From Bdellovibrionales bacterium (GTDB lineage: Bacteria > Bdellovibrionota > UBA1018 > CAIPTA01), in the NCBI GenBank assembly GCA_021730855.1, contig JAKFYM010000072.1, forward strand, positions 1-9,069: 9,069 nt of DNA. Direction: 5' to 3'. The notes beneath the pieces were generated by a model, which saw only the letters and a program-made list of their open reading frames with translations, had not been told where the DNA came from and searched no databases. Each line of letters opens with the position of its first letter. Position 1 is the first letter of the stretch. Positions 1 through 6,325 of this stretch are shown here, in pieces. A program made the translations under genes and the position numbers.

Positions 1-12
1 CGGCGGGCGGAG

Positions 13-882
13 TTAAGGCGTGTCTCCGCGAGCGCGCGCTTTGTTGTGAACCGCGCAGAGGAGGCGGAGATTCTCTCGTTCATGGGTGCCTCCTTGGGCA
101 AAGAGCACAATGTGGTCAATTTCTAGGGCATGGGTGCTCTTGCAGCGCTTGCCGTTTTGGAAGTGCTCGCATCTGCCTCCGGCTTCCTTCCACACCCTTC
201 TTCTCGTTTCTGCGGGGATATAGCGTGAGGAGGAGGCGGCTGAGGACTCTTCCTCTACCGAGTGCGCACCTTGAGGCGGCGCGTCGGCTTTGGGCTCGTT
301 TTTCTTCTCAAATTGCTTGAGGGCTTTATCGGCCAGGAGCTCGACCAGCACGGCTAGGTCTCCGGAATAGTTCTCGTGCGCGAGCAGGCCTTTTAGCTTG
401 TCTAGCTTTTCGACTAGTTCCGGGCTGGCGTAGAACTCGAGCCTTCTTTTCTTATCCGAGCAAAAGAGATCGTCTAACTTTTTCTCGGCCTCACGTGTAG
501 AGCAATTCTGAAGTCCATTCAGCACTTCCTTTTTCTCCTCGGGGGTGAGGGGTTTGTCTTGGGCTTCTTGCTGGCGAAAATGCCGTTGGGCACGAGCTAC
601 ATTGGTTAAGTTGATCTTTCCTTCGTTGATGTCGTTTAAGATTTCCGGCACATCCTTCATGGCACGTACGGCTTGGATTCTTAAGTTTGCTTCTGGTTCG
701 GAATACTTAAGAGAGTTGATGCAGAAAGCAAAGAGCGAGGTTTCATTCTCCTCTAGATAGAGCCTGCGGCGATTGACTTCGAATAAGTATTCGAGCACCG
801 CCACGGTGGATTGTTTTTCCACGCGCACGCATTCTTTGAGTTCGAGGAGAAGGGTTTGGTTGGACTTTTGTTTTAGCTGCAT
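13..882 (-). CDS. HNH endonuclease family protein
   Basis: This is a probable DNA-cutting HNH nuclease of 289 residues. The C-terminal 60 residues form the HNH/zinc domain: C238 and C247 before the core, catalytic D256-H257 in EIDHI, then GG, N271 in ENLRLLC, and C276-x2-H279. The N-terminal ~195 residues are helical and charged, of the kind found in the multi-copy HNH proteins I associate with Bdellovibrio relatives (from memory). A low-complexity linker rich in Ala, Pro, Ser and Glu (about 195-220) joins the two parts. The start is ATG at 882, because GGAGG lies 7 nt upstream; the same frame is open to a TTG at 963, but that has no ribosome binding site. The biological role is unknown: no methylase or toxin/antitoxin partner is visible. 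A homing-type or stand-alone nuclease is possible. The linker DNA resembles the upstream repeats. Confidence 0.85.
   Translation of the reverse strand: MQLKQKSNQTLLLELKECVRVEKQSTVAVLEYLFEVNRRRLYLEENETSLFAFCINSLKYSEPEANLRIQAVRAMKDVPEILNDINEGKINLTNVARAQRHFRQQEAQDKPLTPEEKKEVLNGLQNCSTREAEKKLDDLFCSDKKRRLEFYASPELVEKLDKLKGLLAHENYSGDLAVLVELLADKALKQFEKKNEPKADAPPQGAHSVEEESSAASSSRYIPAETRRRVWKEAGGRCEHFQNGKRCKSTHALEIDHIVLFAQGGTHERENLRLLCAVHNKARARGDTP
257..285 (-). repeat. Diverged third copy of the upstream repeat core, inside the HNH gene
   Basis: Positions 257-285 match 1158-1186 at 24 of 29 bases by eye. There is an uninterrupted 10-base match (AGTGCGCACC) and an 8-base match (GCGGCGCG) at the same spacing. 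All three copies in the window have the same orientation. Here the repeat is translated as part of the linker (residues about 200-209, DAPPQGAHSV) just before the HNH domain. It could be chance similarity of GC-rich sequence, but the conserved spacing argues against that. Confidence 0.5.
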
Positions 883-1082
883 AAAGGGGCCTCCGACAAT
901 TAGTTCGGAGGGCACACTATCATGGGTTTCTAGGTGAAATGGGAGGGCCCTGAGGAAGCTCAAGAGAGGAGTGAAAAAGAAGCGGCATCCCCCTCACGGG
1001 CTTTCCTCCCAGCGCACTCCCTCGAGCAAAAGCTTTCGCGTAAACGCTCGTAGAATCACGTTCTCCCAAAGGAGGCGGAAAA

Positions 1083-1111
1083 TGCACCTTTCCCCGAAAA
1101 CTCTCTGTCAA
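1083..1111 (-). promoter_or_regulatory. Weak promoter candidate for the HNH gene
   Basis: On the minus strand a perfect TTGACA (complement of 1106-1111) lies within an AT-rich patch. The hexamers 17-19 bp further on are poor -10 matches, for example GGTGCA or TGCATT. The distance to the HNH start would be about 200 nt. It is reported only as the best candidate in this gap. Confidence 0.2.
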
Positions 1112-1155
1112 ATAAAATTTCACGCTAAAAGAAAATACAATAATAAATATTTATA

Positions 1156-1198
1156 TCACCCAGTGCGCACCACGAAGCGGCGCGCCAAGCACTCAAGC
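1156..1198 (-). repeat. 43-bp direct repeat, copy A
   Basis: It matches copy B (1254-1296) at 37 of 43 bases, with a period of 98 bp. It contains two self-complementary blocks, GTGCGCAC (1163-1170) and GGCGCGCC (1179-1186). The strand is given to match the orientation of the copy inside the HNH gene. It lies just beyond the AT-rich patch, upstream of the HNH gene. Confidence 0.75.
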
Positions 1199-1253
1199 AG
1201 CCCCCGGACTCTGCACTTGCCGCTTCCCGGTCACCACGCCAGTATCTTACGTC

Positions 1254-1296
1254 TCACCCACTGCGCACCACGAAGCATCGCGCCAACCAAACAAGC
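1254..1296 (-). repeat. 43-bp direct repeat, copy B
   Basis: This is the second copy, 98 bp from copy A in the same orientation. The six differences break both palindromic blocks of copy A (CTGCGCAC in place of GTGCGCAC, ATCGCGCC in place of GGCGCGCC), so copy B looks like the more decayed one. It ends 9 bp before the stop codon of the amidohydrolase gene. Confidence 0.75.
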
Positions 1297-1305
1297 GCTC
1301 TCTAC

Positions 1306-2307
1306 CTACTGCACACTTTCCCAGAATCTCATTCCATTCGAGTACAGGATTTTCTCCAGCTCCCCGGGAAGCAAAAAGGAGTTTTCTTGCACGGATTGTT
1401 TTTCTTCGAGGAATTCTTCGGGTCCAAGGTAAGCGCCTCCACCCACGCCGCGGTCGGAGCCGAAGAGCACACGTTCGATTCCAAGATCTCGCCAGGCCGC
1501 TACTGTATCGCGATCATAAGCACGCAGCGCCTCCGGACTCTCTCGATAAGACTCTCGTTTCACAACCAGAATATGGGAGGTCTCTACCCAGTGATTTTGA
1601 ATCCCTCTAGCTCGTGCCTGGGAAGCCAGTCGCTGCACCATTAAGGGTCCAAAGGCATTGTGGGCGATAATAAAGGAAATGTGCGGGTACTGCGCCATGA
1701 GCTCCACCACTTTGTCGATCTCCGCATAATCTTGCTGAAGCCATTGGGGATAGTCGGGGCTAGTGGAATCTCGGCGGCTGTGTTCGTAGGTGGCCAGGTG
1801 GATGAGCACGAATTTCACCTTATTTTCTACGCGGTCTAAGATCGCGCGGATATTTTGCAGAATATTCGGATCCACCAAGAGAGCGCCGGAGGGCATGCGC
1901 ACTTTCAGGCCTTTCATATTGGGCAGGTCAAGGCATTCTTCGGTCACGGCCATGACCGTCGCATCAGTGTGAAAGGGGCGCAGTCCGCAAGCGCCTTGGA
2001 TGCGATCCGCATAACGAGTGGCAATCTTAGAGGTCTGCTCATTATAGAAGCGCGCGAGTGTCGCCGGATTTTCTAAATCCTTGGGGAGATTCATTTTCGT
2101 GAAATGCACATCTGTCCCGATGAGATAAGAAGGCGAGAGGAGAATGAATTTACTGTTGAGTCCCTCCGCCATCAGTTGCTCGAATTCCGCCAAGGCATCC
2201 GGTTTTTCCAGGTTCGAGGCATGCACATGAACATCTAGGGAGACTGGGCTTAGGACGGGGGCGGGGGTCAGTAAGGTAAATAAGAAAAATGGTAAGAATT
2301 GGCTCAT
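1306..2307 (-). CDS. Amidohydrolase-2 family metal-dependent hydrolase, possibly exported
   Basis: This 333-residue protein is a TIM-barrel metal hydrolase of the amidohydrolase-2 type. Visible metal and catalytic positions are the H-x-H pair after strand 1 (DVHVH, H27 and H29), H170 in VLIHLAT, H216 in IIAHNAFG, and D285 in VLFGSDRG. In cytosolic members the DxHxH motif usually sits almost at the N-terminus. Here about 24 hydrophobic residues without positive charge precede it, which suggests a signal sequence or membrane anchor, although no clean Ala-x-Ala cleavage site is seen. The start is the only in-frame ATG before the motif. It has no Shine-Dalgarno sequence on its own strand, though TATGGTATAG lies just upstream. 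The substrate cannot be told; the family includes decarboxylases, lactonases and amide hydrolases. It lies 45 bp downstream of the acyltransferase gene. Confidence 0.8.
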   Translation of the reverse strand: MSQFLPFFLFTLLTPAPVLSPVSLDVHVHASNLEKPDALAEFEQLMAEGLNSKFILLSPSYLIGTDVHFTKMNLPKDLENPATLARFYNEQTSKIATRYADRIQGACGLRPFHTDATVMAVTEECLDLPNMKGLKVRMPSGALLVDPNILQNIRAILDRVENKVKFVLIHLATYEHSRRDSTSPDYPQWLQQDYAEIDKVVELMAQYPHISFIIAHNAFGPLMVQRLASQARARGIQNHWVETSHILVVKRESYRESPEALRAYDRDTVAAWRDLGIERVLFGSDRGVGGGAYLGPEEFLEEKQSVQENSFLLPGELEKILYSNGMRFWESVQ

Positions 2308-2352
2308 CGGAGGCTAGCTATACCATAAATGACGCGCCGAGAAGGCCAGTAA

Positions 2353-3042
2353 TCAGATAGAAGGCAAAGAACTATTTCTGGGCACTTCTCTGGCGGGCAC
2401 TCCCACATGGACGGTGTCTTTGGGAATATTGTGGGTCACCAAGGCTCCTGCTCCCACGATGGCATTTTCACCAATAAAAATTCGCGGCAGCACAGTGGCA
2501 CCAGCACAAATCCAGGCATTGACTTCGGTGCGTACCAGACCACATAAGGTGCCGCCAGGCCCGACCTCCGTTCCATCGGCAAGAATGCATTCATGGTCTA
2601 CGCTGGCCTTGGTGTTGATGATGCATTGCCTACCAACTATCGCCTCTGCCCCGACGACTGCTCCGGCCATTACTTGGGTGCCTAGTCCCAGCACCGCGTT
2701 TTTTTCAATAATGGCTGACTTATGAACCACGATGGTTGGGAGGAGGCCATGCTCACATAGGAATTCGTGCAATGCCATTCGGATGCGTCCATGCGGATTT
2801 CCAATGGCGATACAGAAACCCAAGGGCGCCGCTTCTTGCTCTTTCAGCCATCGCAGAAATCCATTTTTTCCATGGTAAAGAGGAATGTCTTTAAAGGGAG
2901 AGGCCAGTCCAGGCGTGTCATCAAATAGCGCTAGCACTTCTGAGCCATAGCTTTCGATGATTGGGCGTAAGACCCTCGCCTGACCTGTTCCCCCCCAGAA
3001 TATGACTTTGGAGGGAATATCGTCTAAAGAATCACGGCCCAT
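2353..3042 (-). CDS. NeuD/PglD-type sugar O/N-acyltransferase
   Basis: This 229-residue protein has the two-part build of the NeuD/PglD family. Residues 12-100 form a Rossmann-like sugar-nucleotide-binding domain, with FWGGTGQARVL in place of the usual GxGGHAxV and AIGNPHGR at 79-86. Residues 105-218 form a left-handed beta-helix of hexapeptide repeats. H150 in NTKASVDHEC aligns with the catalytic base of PglD (NTGAxxEHDC). GVPAREV near the C-terminus is the usual end of the acetyl-CoA site. Family members acetylate UDP-amino-sugars or sialic acids for surface glycans. No other glycan genes are in the window, so the substrate is open. The start is ATG at 3042, with AAGAGGA about 9 nt upstream. 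It lies 66 bp downstream of the Nudix gene on the same strand. Confidence 0.85.
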   Translation of the reverse strand: MGRDSLDDIPSKVIFWGGTGQARVLRPIIESYGSEVLALFDDTPGLASPFKDIPLYHGKNGFLRWLKEQEAAPLGFCIAIGNPHGRIRMALHEFLCEHGLLPTIVVHKSAIIEKNAVLGLGTQVMAGAVVGAEAIVGRQCIINTKASVDHECILADGTEVGPGGTLCGLVRTEVNAWICAGATVLPRIFIGENAIVGAGALVTHNIPKDTVHVGVPAREVPRNSSLPSI

Positions 3043-3109
3043 GTCTAAAATTCCTCTTGGAAATGTTATCGGTTAGCAATGCTACTACTATCATGTAGTG
3101 ACCCAATTC

Positions 3110-3586
3110 CTATATTCGCAAAAAATCCGTTTCGCTAGTCATCCGGTCTTTCGCATCAAAAACATAGGCACGATGGAATTTTTTCCCTGCCAGGACCAGG
3201 GGCACCCAAATGCGGTCGCTCTCCCACATTTTATCAAAGGGAATTTCATCTATAGGCACCCATGTGGCGCTACATTCTTCATTTTCTGCAACTAAATCTC
3301 CGGAGAAGTTGCGGCTCACAAATACAGAACAATGATTGTCCCAAGAATTTCCTTCGGGGAAAGAAAACTCTAGGCGGCCTAGTTCCATGAGATCTGTGGG
3401 ACGCAGGCCCGTCTCTTCCTCTGTCTCACGAATGGCACCGGCCAGAGCGGATTCTCCTTCTGCAATTTTTCCTCCGGGCACATTCCACTTTCCCGCTCCT
3501 TGCCCGCGCTTTTTCAAGATCATCAAAAGGGCATTTTCGGAAAAAAGAAAACAGAGCGTGGTGTGTTTTACTACTAGCTTTGTCAT
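3110..3586 (-). CDS. MTH1-like Nudix hydrolase (probable oxidised-purine dNTP diphosphatase)
   Basis: This 158-residue protein has a perfect Nudix box, Gx5Ex7REUxEExGU, at residues 39-61. It binds divalent metal and splits a nucleoside diphosphate bond. The rest resembles animal MTH1/NUDT1, which removes 8-oxo-dGTP and 2-OH-dATP. KKRGQGAGKWN (25-35) matches MTH1 KKRGFGAGRWN, including the base-contacting Asn (N35). IPFDKMWESD (115-124) matches IPFKDMWPDD, keeping Trp and the second Asp. Also similar are WVPLVL and KKFH (135-138). MTH1 Phe27 is Gln here and MTH1 Asp119 is Ser123, so base preference may differ. The likely role is cleaning the nucleotide pool. The ATG at 3586 lacks a clear ribosome binding site. 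It is the first gene of the left cluster and divergent from the thiolase operon. Confidence 0.88.
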   Translation of the reverse strand: MTKLVVKHTTLCFLFSENALLMILKKRGQGAGKWNVPGGKIAEGESALAGAIRETEEETGLRPTDLMELGRLEFSFPEGNSWDNHCSVFVSRNFSGDLVAENEECSATWVPIDEIPFDKMWESDRIWVPLVLAGKKFHRAYVFDAKDRMTSETDFLRI

Positions 3587-3747
3587 AAAGGGCGCTTAGT
3601 GGCGGCGAATAGCCAGGACGTCAGGAGCAAAAGAAGGATTTGTGAGACCATGGGTGCCCTCCTCAAGGGTGCTTGGTTGACTTTGTACTCCAGCTGGAGG
3701 AAAAAAACATATCTCGAAATTTGGCCCATAACGCAGGGAGTATATTC
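3587..3747. promoter_or_regulatory. Divergent control region between Nudix and thiolase genes
   Basis: These 161 bp must hold the promoters of both the left-hand cluster and the ketolysis operon. A TTGACT (-35-like, plus strand) occurs at 3677-3682, but no good -10 lies 16-18 bp after it. A perfect 12-bp palindrome is at 3688-3699. The thiolase ribosome binding site GGGAG is near 3735-3739. I cannot place either transcription start. Confidence 0.4.
3688..3699. promoter_or_regulatory. 12-bp perfect palindrome, operator candidate
   Basis: CTCCAGCTGGAG is fully self-complementary. It lies 49 bp before the thiolase start and 5 bp after a -35-like TTGACT. Such a dyad could bind a dimeric regulator. 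A palindrome of this length is uncommon by chance, but the assignment rests on position and symmetry only. Confidence 0.3.
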
Positions 3748-4935
3748 ATGAGTGTCAGCAAAGAAGTGGTGATTGTTTCGGCCGCGCGAACCGCGATCGG
3801 CAGTTTTCTAGGAGCTCTCGCGTCGGTACCCGCTCCGCGCTTAGGCGCTACCGCTATCAAGGCGGCTTTAGAGCGCGCGAAGCTGGATCCTTCCTTGGTG
3901 GACCAAGTGATCATGGGCAATGTGCTCGCTGCGGGAGAAGGTCAGGCCCCGGCTCGTCAGGCCGCGATTTTTGCGGGTGTGCCGCAATCGGCGGGGGCCA
4001 CGACCATAAATAAAGTATGTGGATCTGGCATGCAGGCCGTGAATCTCGCCCGCAACGCCATCCTCACAGGCGAGAGCCAATGCGTGGTGGCTGGCGGGAT
4101 GGAGAATATGAGCTTGACGCCTTACCTCGTGCCCGAAGCGCGCACGGGCTTTCGCATGGGCGAGAAGAAATTCATTGATTCGATGGTGCACGACGGTTTG
4201 TGGGACGTATACAACAATTTTCATATGGGCAATGCCGCTGAAAAATGTGTGAAGGAATTTAAGTTTACGCGTGAGGAACAGGATCGATTTGCGAAACAAA
4301 GCTTCGAGCGCGCACAAAACGCGATCAAGACGGGAGCTTTCAAGAAAGAGATCGCGCCCGTCTCGATCCCGCAAAAAAAGGGCGATCCCCTTCTTTTCGA
4401 CACCGATGAAGGCCCCGGAAAGGCAGACTTCGCCAAGATGGCCAGCCTAAAGCCTGTGTTTGAAAAAGAGGGAACCATCACTGCTGCTAATGCTTCCACC
4501 ATCAACGATGGCGCTGCGGCCATGATCGTGACCAGCCGGGAGTTCGCCGACAAGCACGGTCTGAAGCCAATGGCCCGCATCCTTTCGTGCGCAATTCATA
4601 GCCAGGCACCAGAGTGGTTCACCACTGCCCCCGTGGAGGCGATGAAAAAGGCCTTGGCCAAAGCCAACCTCAAGCCAAGCGACATTGATCTTTGGGAAGT
4701 GAATGAGGCTTTTGCCGTGGTGGCTCTCGCTGCCGCCAAAGGAGTGGAAATCGAAGAAAGTAAGCTGAACGTGAACGGAGGCGGCATCTCGCTCGGCCAT
4801 CCGATCGGCGCCAGCGGAGCGCGCATTCTCACCACCTTGCTCTACGCCATGGAGGCCAGGAATGCCAAGCGCGGCATGGCTTCGCTCTGCATTGGCGGCG
4901 GTGAAGGCATCGCGATGATCGTGGAGCGCGCCTAA
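3748..4935 (+). CDS. atoB: Acetyl-CoA C-acetyltransferase (thiolase II)
   Basis: This 395-residue thiolase interconverts acetoacetyl-CoA plus CoA with two acetyl-CoA. The catalytic set is complete: nucleophile C91 in NKVCGSGMQAV, NEAF at 319-322, H351 in GGGISLGHPIGASGAR, and C381 in LCIGGGEG. These positions lie within three residues of those of the well-studied Zoogloea enzyme. The start is ATG at 3748, with GGGAG about 8 nt upstream. The frame is open back to a TTG at 3673, but those 25 residues look unlike a thiolase and lack a ribosome binding site. It is the first gene of an operon with both CoA-transferase subunits, which points to acetoacetate breakdown rather than polyhydroxybutyrate synthesis; no reductase or synthase is nearby. 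The symbol atoB is by function; phaA is the alternative. Confidence 0.95.
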   Translation: MSVSKEVVIVSAARTAIGSFLGALASVPAPRLGATAIKAALERAKLDPSLVDQVIMGNVLAAGEGQAPARQAAIFAGVPQSAGATTINKVCGSGMQAVNLARNAILTGESQCVVAGGMENMSLTPYLVPEARTGFRMGEKKFIDSMVHDGLWDVYNNFHMGNAAEKCVKEFKFTREEQDRFAKQSFERAQNAIKTGAFKKEIAPVSIPQKKGDPLLFDTDEGPGKADFAKMASLKPVFEKEGTITAANASTINDGAAAMIVTSREFADKHGLKPMARILSCAIHSQAPEWFTTAPVEAMKKALAKANLKPSDIDLWEVNEAFAVVALAAAKGVEIEESKLNVNGGGISLGHPIGASGARILTTLLYAMEARNAKRGMASLCIGGGEGIAMIVERA

Positions 4936-4936
4936 G

Positions 4937-5632
4937 ATGGCGGTCAAAATTTTTTCCAGCGCCAAGGAGGCCGTGGCCGACGTGAAAGATGGGTCCACCA
5001 TCCTTCTCGGCGGATTTGGTCTCTGCGGCATTCCCGAAAACCTGATTAAGGCATTGGTGGAGAGTGGGGTGAAGAGCCTCACTTGCGTGTCCAATAACGC
5101 CGGCGTGGATAATTACGGCATCGGGCTTCTTTTTGCGAAGAAGCAGGTGAAAAAAATGGTTTCTTCCTATGTGGGAGAGAATGCCACCTTTGAACGTCTT
5201 TTGCTTTCGGGTGAGCTAGAGGTGGAGCTCGTGCCTCAGGGCACTCTGGCCGAGCGCGTGCGAGCTGGGGGCGCGGGCATTCCGGCATTTTTCACGCCCA
5301 CCGGAGCGGGCACTTTGGTGGCCAAGGGCAAGGAAACAAGAAATATTGAAGGGCGTGACTATGTGCTCGAGCAGGCAATCAAGGGTGACTTCGCTTTTGT
5401 GAAAGCCTGGAAGGCCGATACCTTGGGAAACCTTGTGTACAGAAAAACGGCCCGCAATTTTAACCCCGTGATGGCCACGGCCGGTAGGATTTGCATTGCG
5501 GAAGTGGAAGAGATCGTGGCCGCCGGAGAGCTAGATCCAGACCACATCCACACGCCGGCGGTGTACGTAAAGCGCCTGGTGAAATCTACGTTTGAAAAAC
5601 GCATTGAACAGCGCACGGTACGGAAGGGATAA
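4937..5632 (+). CDS. scoA: 3-oxoacid CoA-transferase subunit A
   Basis: This is the 231-residue alpha subunit of a class I CoA-transferase. It moves CoA from succinyl-CoA (or acetyl-CoA) to a 3-oxoacid such as acetoacetate. The family signature GGFGLCGIPENL is at residues 25-36. Typical downstream blocks follow: a YVGEN segment, LVPQGTLAERVRAGGAGIPAF, and a C-terminal IHTPAVYVKRLV. The length is normal. The ATG comes 1 bp after the thiolase stop codon; GGAG about 11 nt upstream lies within the thiolase coding end, so translation is probably coupled. Together with the next gene it should form a heteromeric enzyme. From sequence alone a succinyl-CoA type (ScoA) and an acetyl-CoA type (AtoD) cannot be fully separated; the compact sequence looks closer to ScoA. 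Confidence 0.93.
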   Translation: MAVKIFSSAKEAVADVKDGSTILLGGFGLCGIPENLIKALVESGVKSLTCVSNNAGVDNYGIGLLFAKKQVKKMVSSYVGENATFERLLLSGELEVELVPQGTLAERVRAGGAGIPAFFTPTGAGTLVAKGKETRNIEGRDYVLEQAIKGDFAFVKAWKADTLGNLVYRKTARNFNPVMATAGRICIAEVEEIVAAGELDPDHIHTPAVYVKRLVKSTFEKRIEQRTVRKG

Positions 5633-5634
5633 AT

Positions 5635-6294
5635 ATGGCACTTTCCAGAGAGCAGATTGCCGCACGCATCGCAAAAGAACTAAAGGATGGGATGTTCGTG
5701 AACCTTGGCATTGGCATCCCCACCCTGGTGGCGAATTATCTGCCGCCAGGCGTGAATGTGATTCTCCAGAGCGAAAATGGCCTGCTGGGCATCGGGCCTT
5801 TCCCGCGGGAAGACCAGGTGGACGCAGACTTAATCAACGCTGGGAAACAAACAGTGACCGAGATACCTGGTTCCAGCTTTTTCTCCTCGGCAGATTCTTT
5901 CGCAATGATTCGCGGCGGGCATATCGACCTTTGTGTGCTCGGCGCAATGCAAGTGGACGTGAAAGGCAGCTTGGCCAACTGGATGATCCCCGGTAAAATG
6001 GTGAAGGGGATGGGCGGAGCCATGGACCTCGTGGCTGGGTCGCGAAAGATTGTGATCGCGATGCAGCACGTGTCTAAGGACGGAGAATCAAAAATTCTTC
6101 CGGAATGCACCCTGCCCCTGACCGGCACCCAGTGCGTGAGCACGGTGGTGACGGAACTAGCGGTGCTAGAGCTGGAGCGAAACAAGGGGTTTCGATTGCT
6201 GGAGCGGGCGCCGGGAGTGAGCGTAGAGGAAATCAAAAAAGCCACGGCCGCGCCTCTGCTCGTGGAAGGGAACGTCCCGGAAATGACGTTCTAG
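5635..6294 (+). CDS. scoB: 3-oxoacid CoA-transferase subunit B
   Basis: This 219-residue beta subunit carries the catalytic glutamate that forms the glutamyl-CoA intermediate, E47 in the QSENGLLG signature. Other family blocks are NLGIGIPTLVANYLP near the N-terminus, GGMGGAMDLV, and KILPECTLPLTG. The length is normal and no key residue is missing. It begins 2 bp after scoA, with GGAAGGGA just upstream of the ATG. With subunit A and the thiolase it completes the route acetoacetate to acetoacetyl-CoA to two acetyl-CoA. This would let the cell burn acetoacetate or the end products of leucine and lysine breakdown. Confidence 0.94.
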   Translation: MALSREQIAARIAKELKDGMFVNLGIGIPTLVANYLPPGVNVILQSENGLLGIGPFPREDQVDADLINAGKQTVTEIPGSSFFSSADSFAMIRGGHIDLCVLGAMQVDVKGSLANWMIPGKMVKGMGGAMDLVAGSRKIVIAMQHVSKDGESKILPECTLPLTGTQCVSTVVTELAVLELERNKGFRLLERAPGVSVEEIKKATAAPLLVEGNVPEMTF

Positions 6295-6325
6295 CTCGAG
6301 GGCCGGCCATAAAGGAAATACGGCT

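Larger units (their letters stand above)
883..1305. other. 423-bp intergenic region between HNH and amidohydrolase genes
   Basis: I see no convincing gene here. The region contains the HNH ribosome binding site, an AT-rich patch around 1108-1156, and two copies of a 43-bp direct repeat starting at 1156 and 1254. Two open frames exist: minus strand 1123-920 (67 codons, GTG start, no ribosome binding site) and plus strand 1082-1432 (116 codons, good ribosome binding site). Neither encodes anything recognisable. No clear terminator is seen downstream of the amidohydrolase gene. Confidence 0.6.

Noticed and set aside
883..963. TTG-initiated 27-residue extension of the HNH protein
   Set aside because: There is no ribosome binding site before the TTG, while the ATG at 882 has GGAGG 7 nt upstream.
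1082..1432. Plus-strand open frame of 116 codons with an ideal AAAGGAGG six bases before its ATG
   Set aside because: It crosses the AT-rich patch and both repeats, has no recognisable domain, and its last 127 bp run antisense through the amidohydrolase coding end. The ribosome-binding-site match is probably chance.
3715..3740. Possible sigma-54 promoter (TGGCCC...GC) before the thiolase
   Set aside because: The GG-to-GC spacing is 8 rather than 10 bases and the TTGC box is missing.
3673..3747. TTG-initiated 25-residue extension of the thiolase
   Set aside because: It has no ribosome binding site and no family similarity, and it overlaps the presumed control region. The ATG at 3748 has GGGAG at good spacing and gives the usual thiolase length.
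4447..5094. 215-codon minus-strand frame opposite thiolase and scoA
   Set aside because: It spans the junction of two well-supported plus-strand genes and has no recognisable motif; it is an antisense shadow.
6295..6325. CTCGAG and GGCCGGCC next to each other, resembling cloning sites
   Set aside because: They are short palindromes in GC-rich DNA with no vector sequence nearby; coincidence is likely. They also do not form a terminator.
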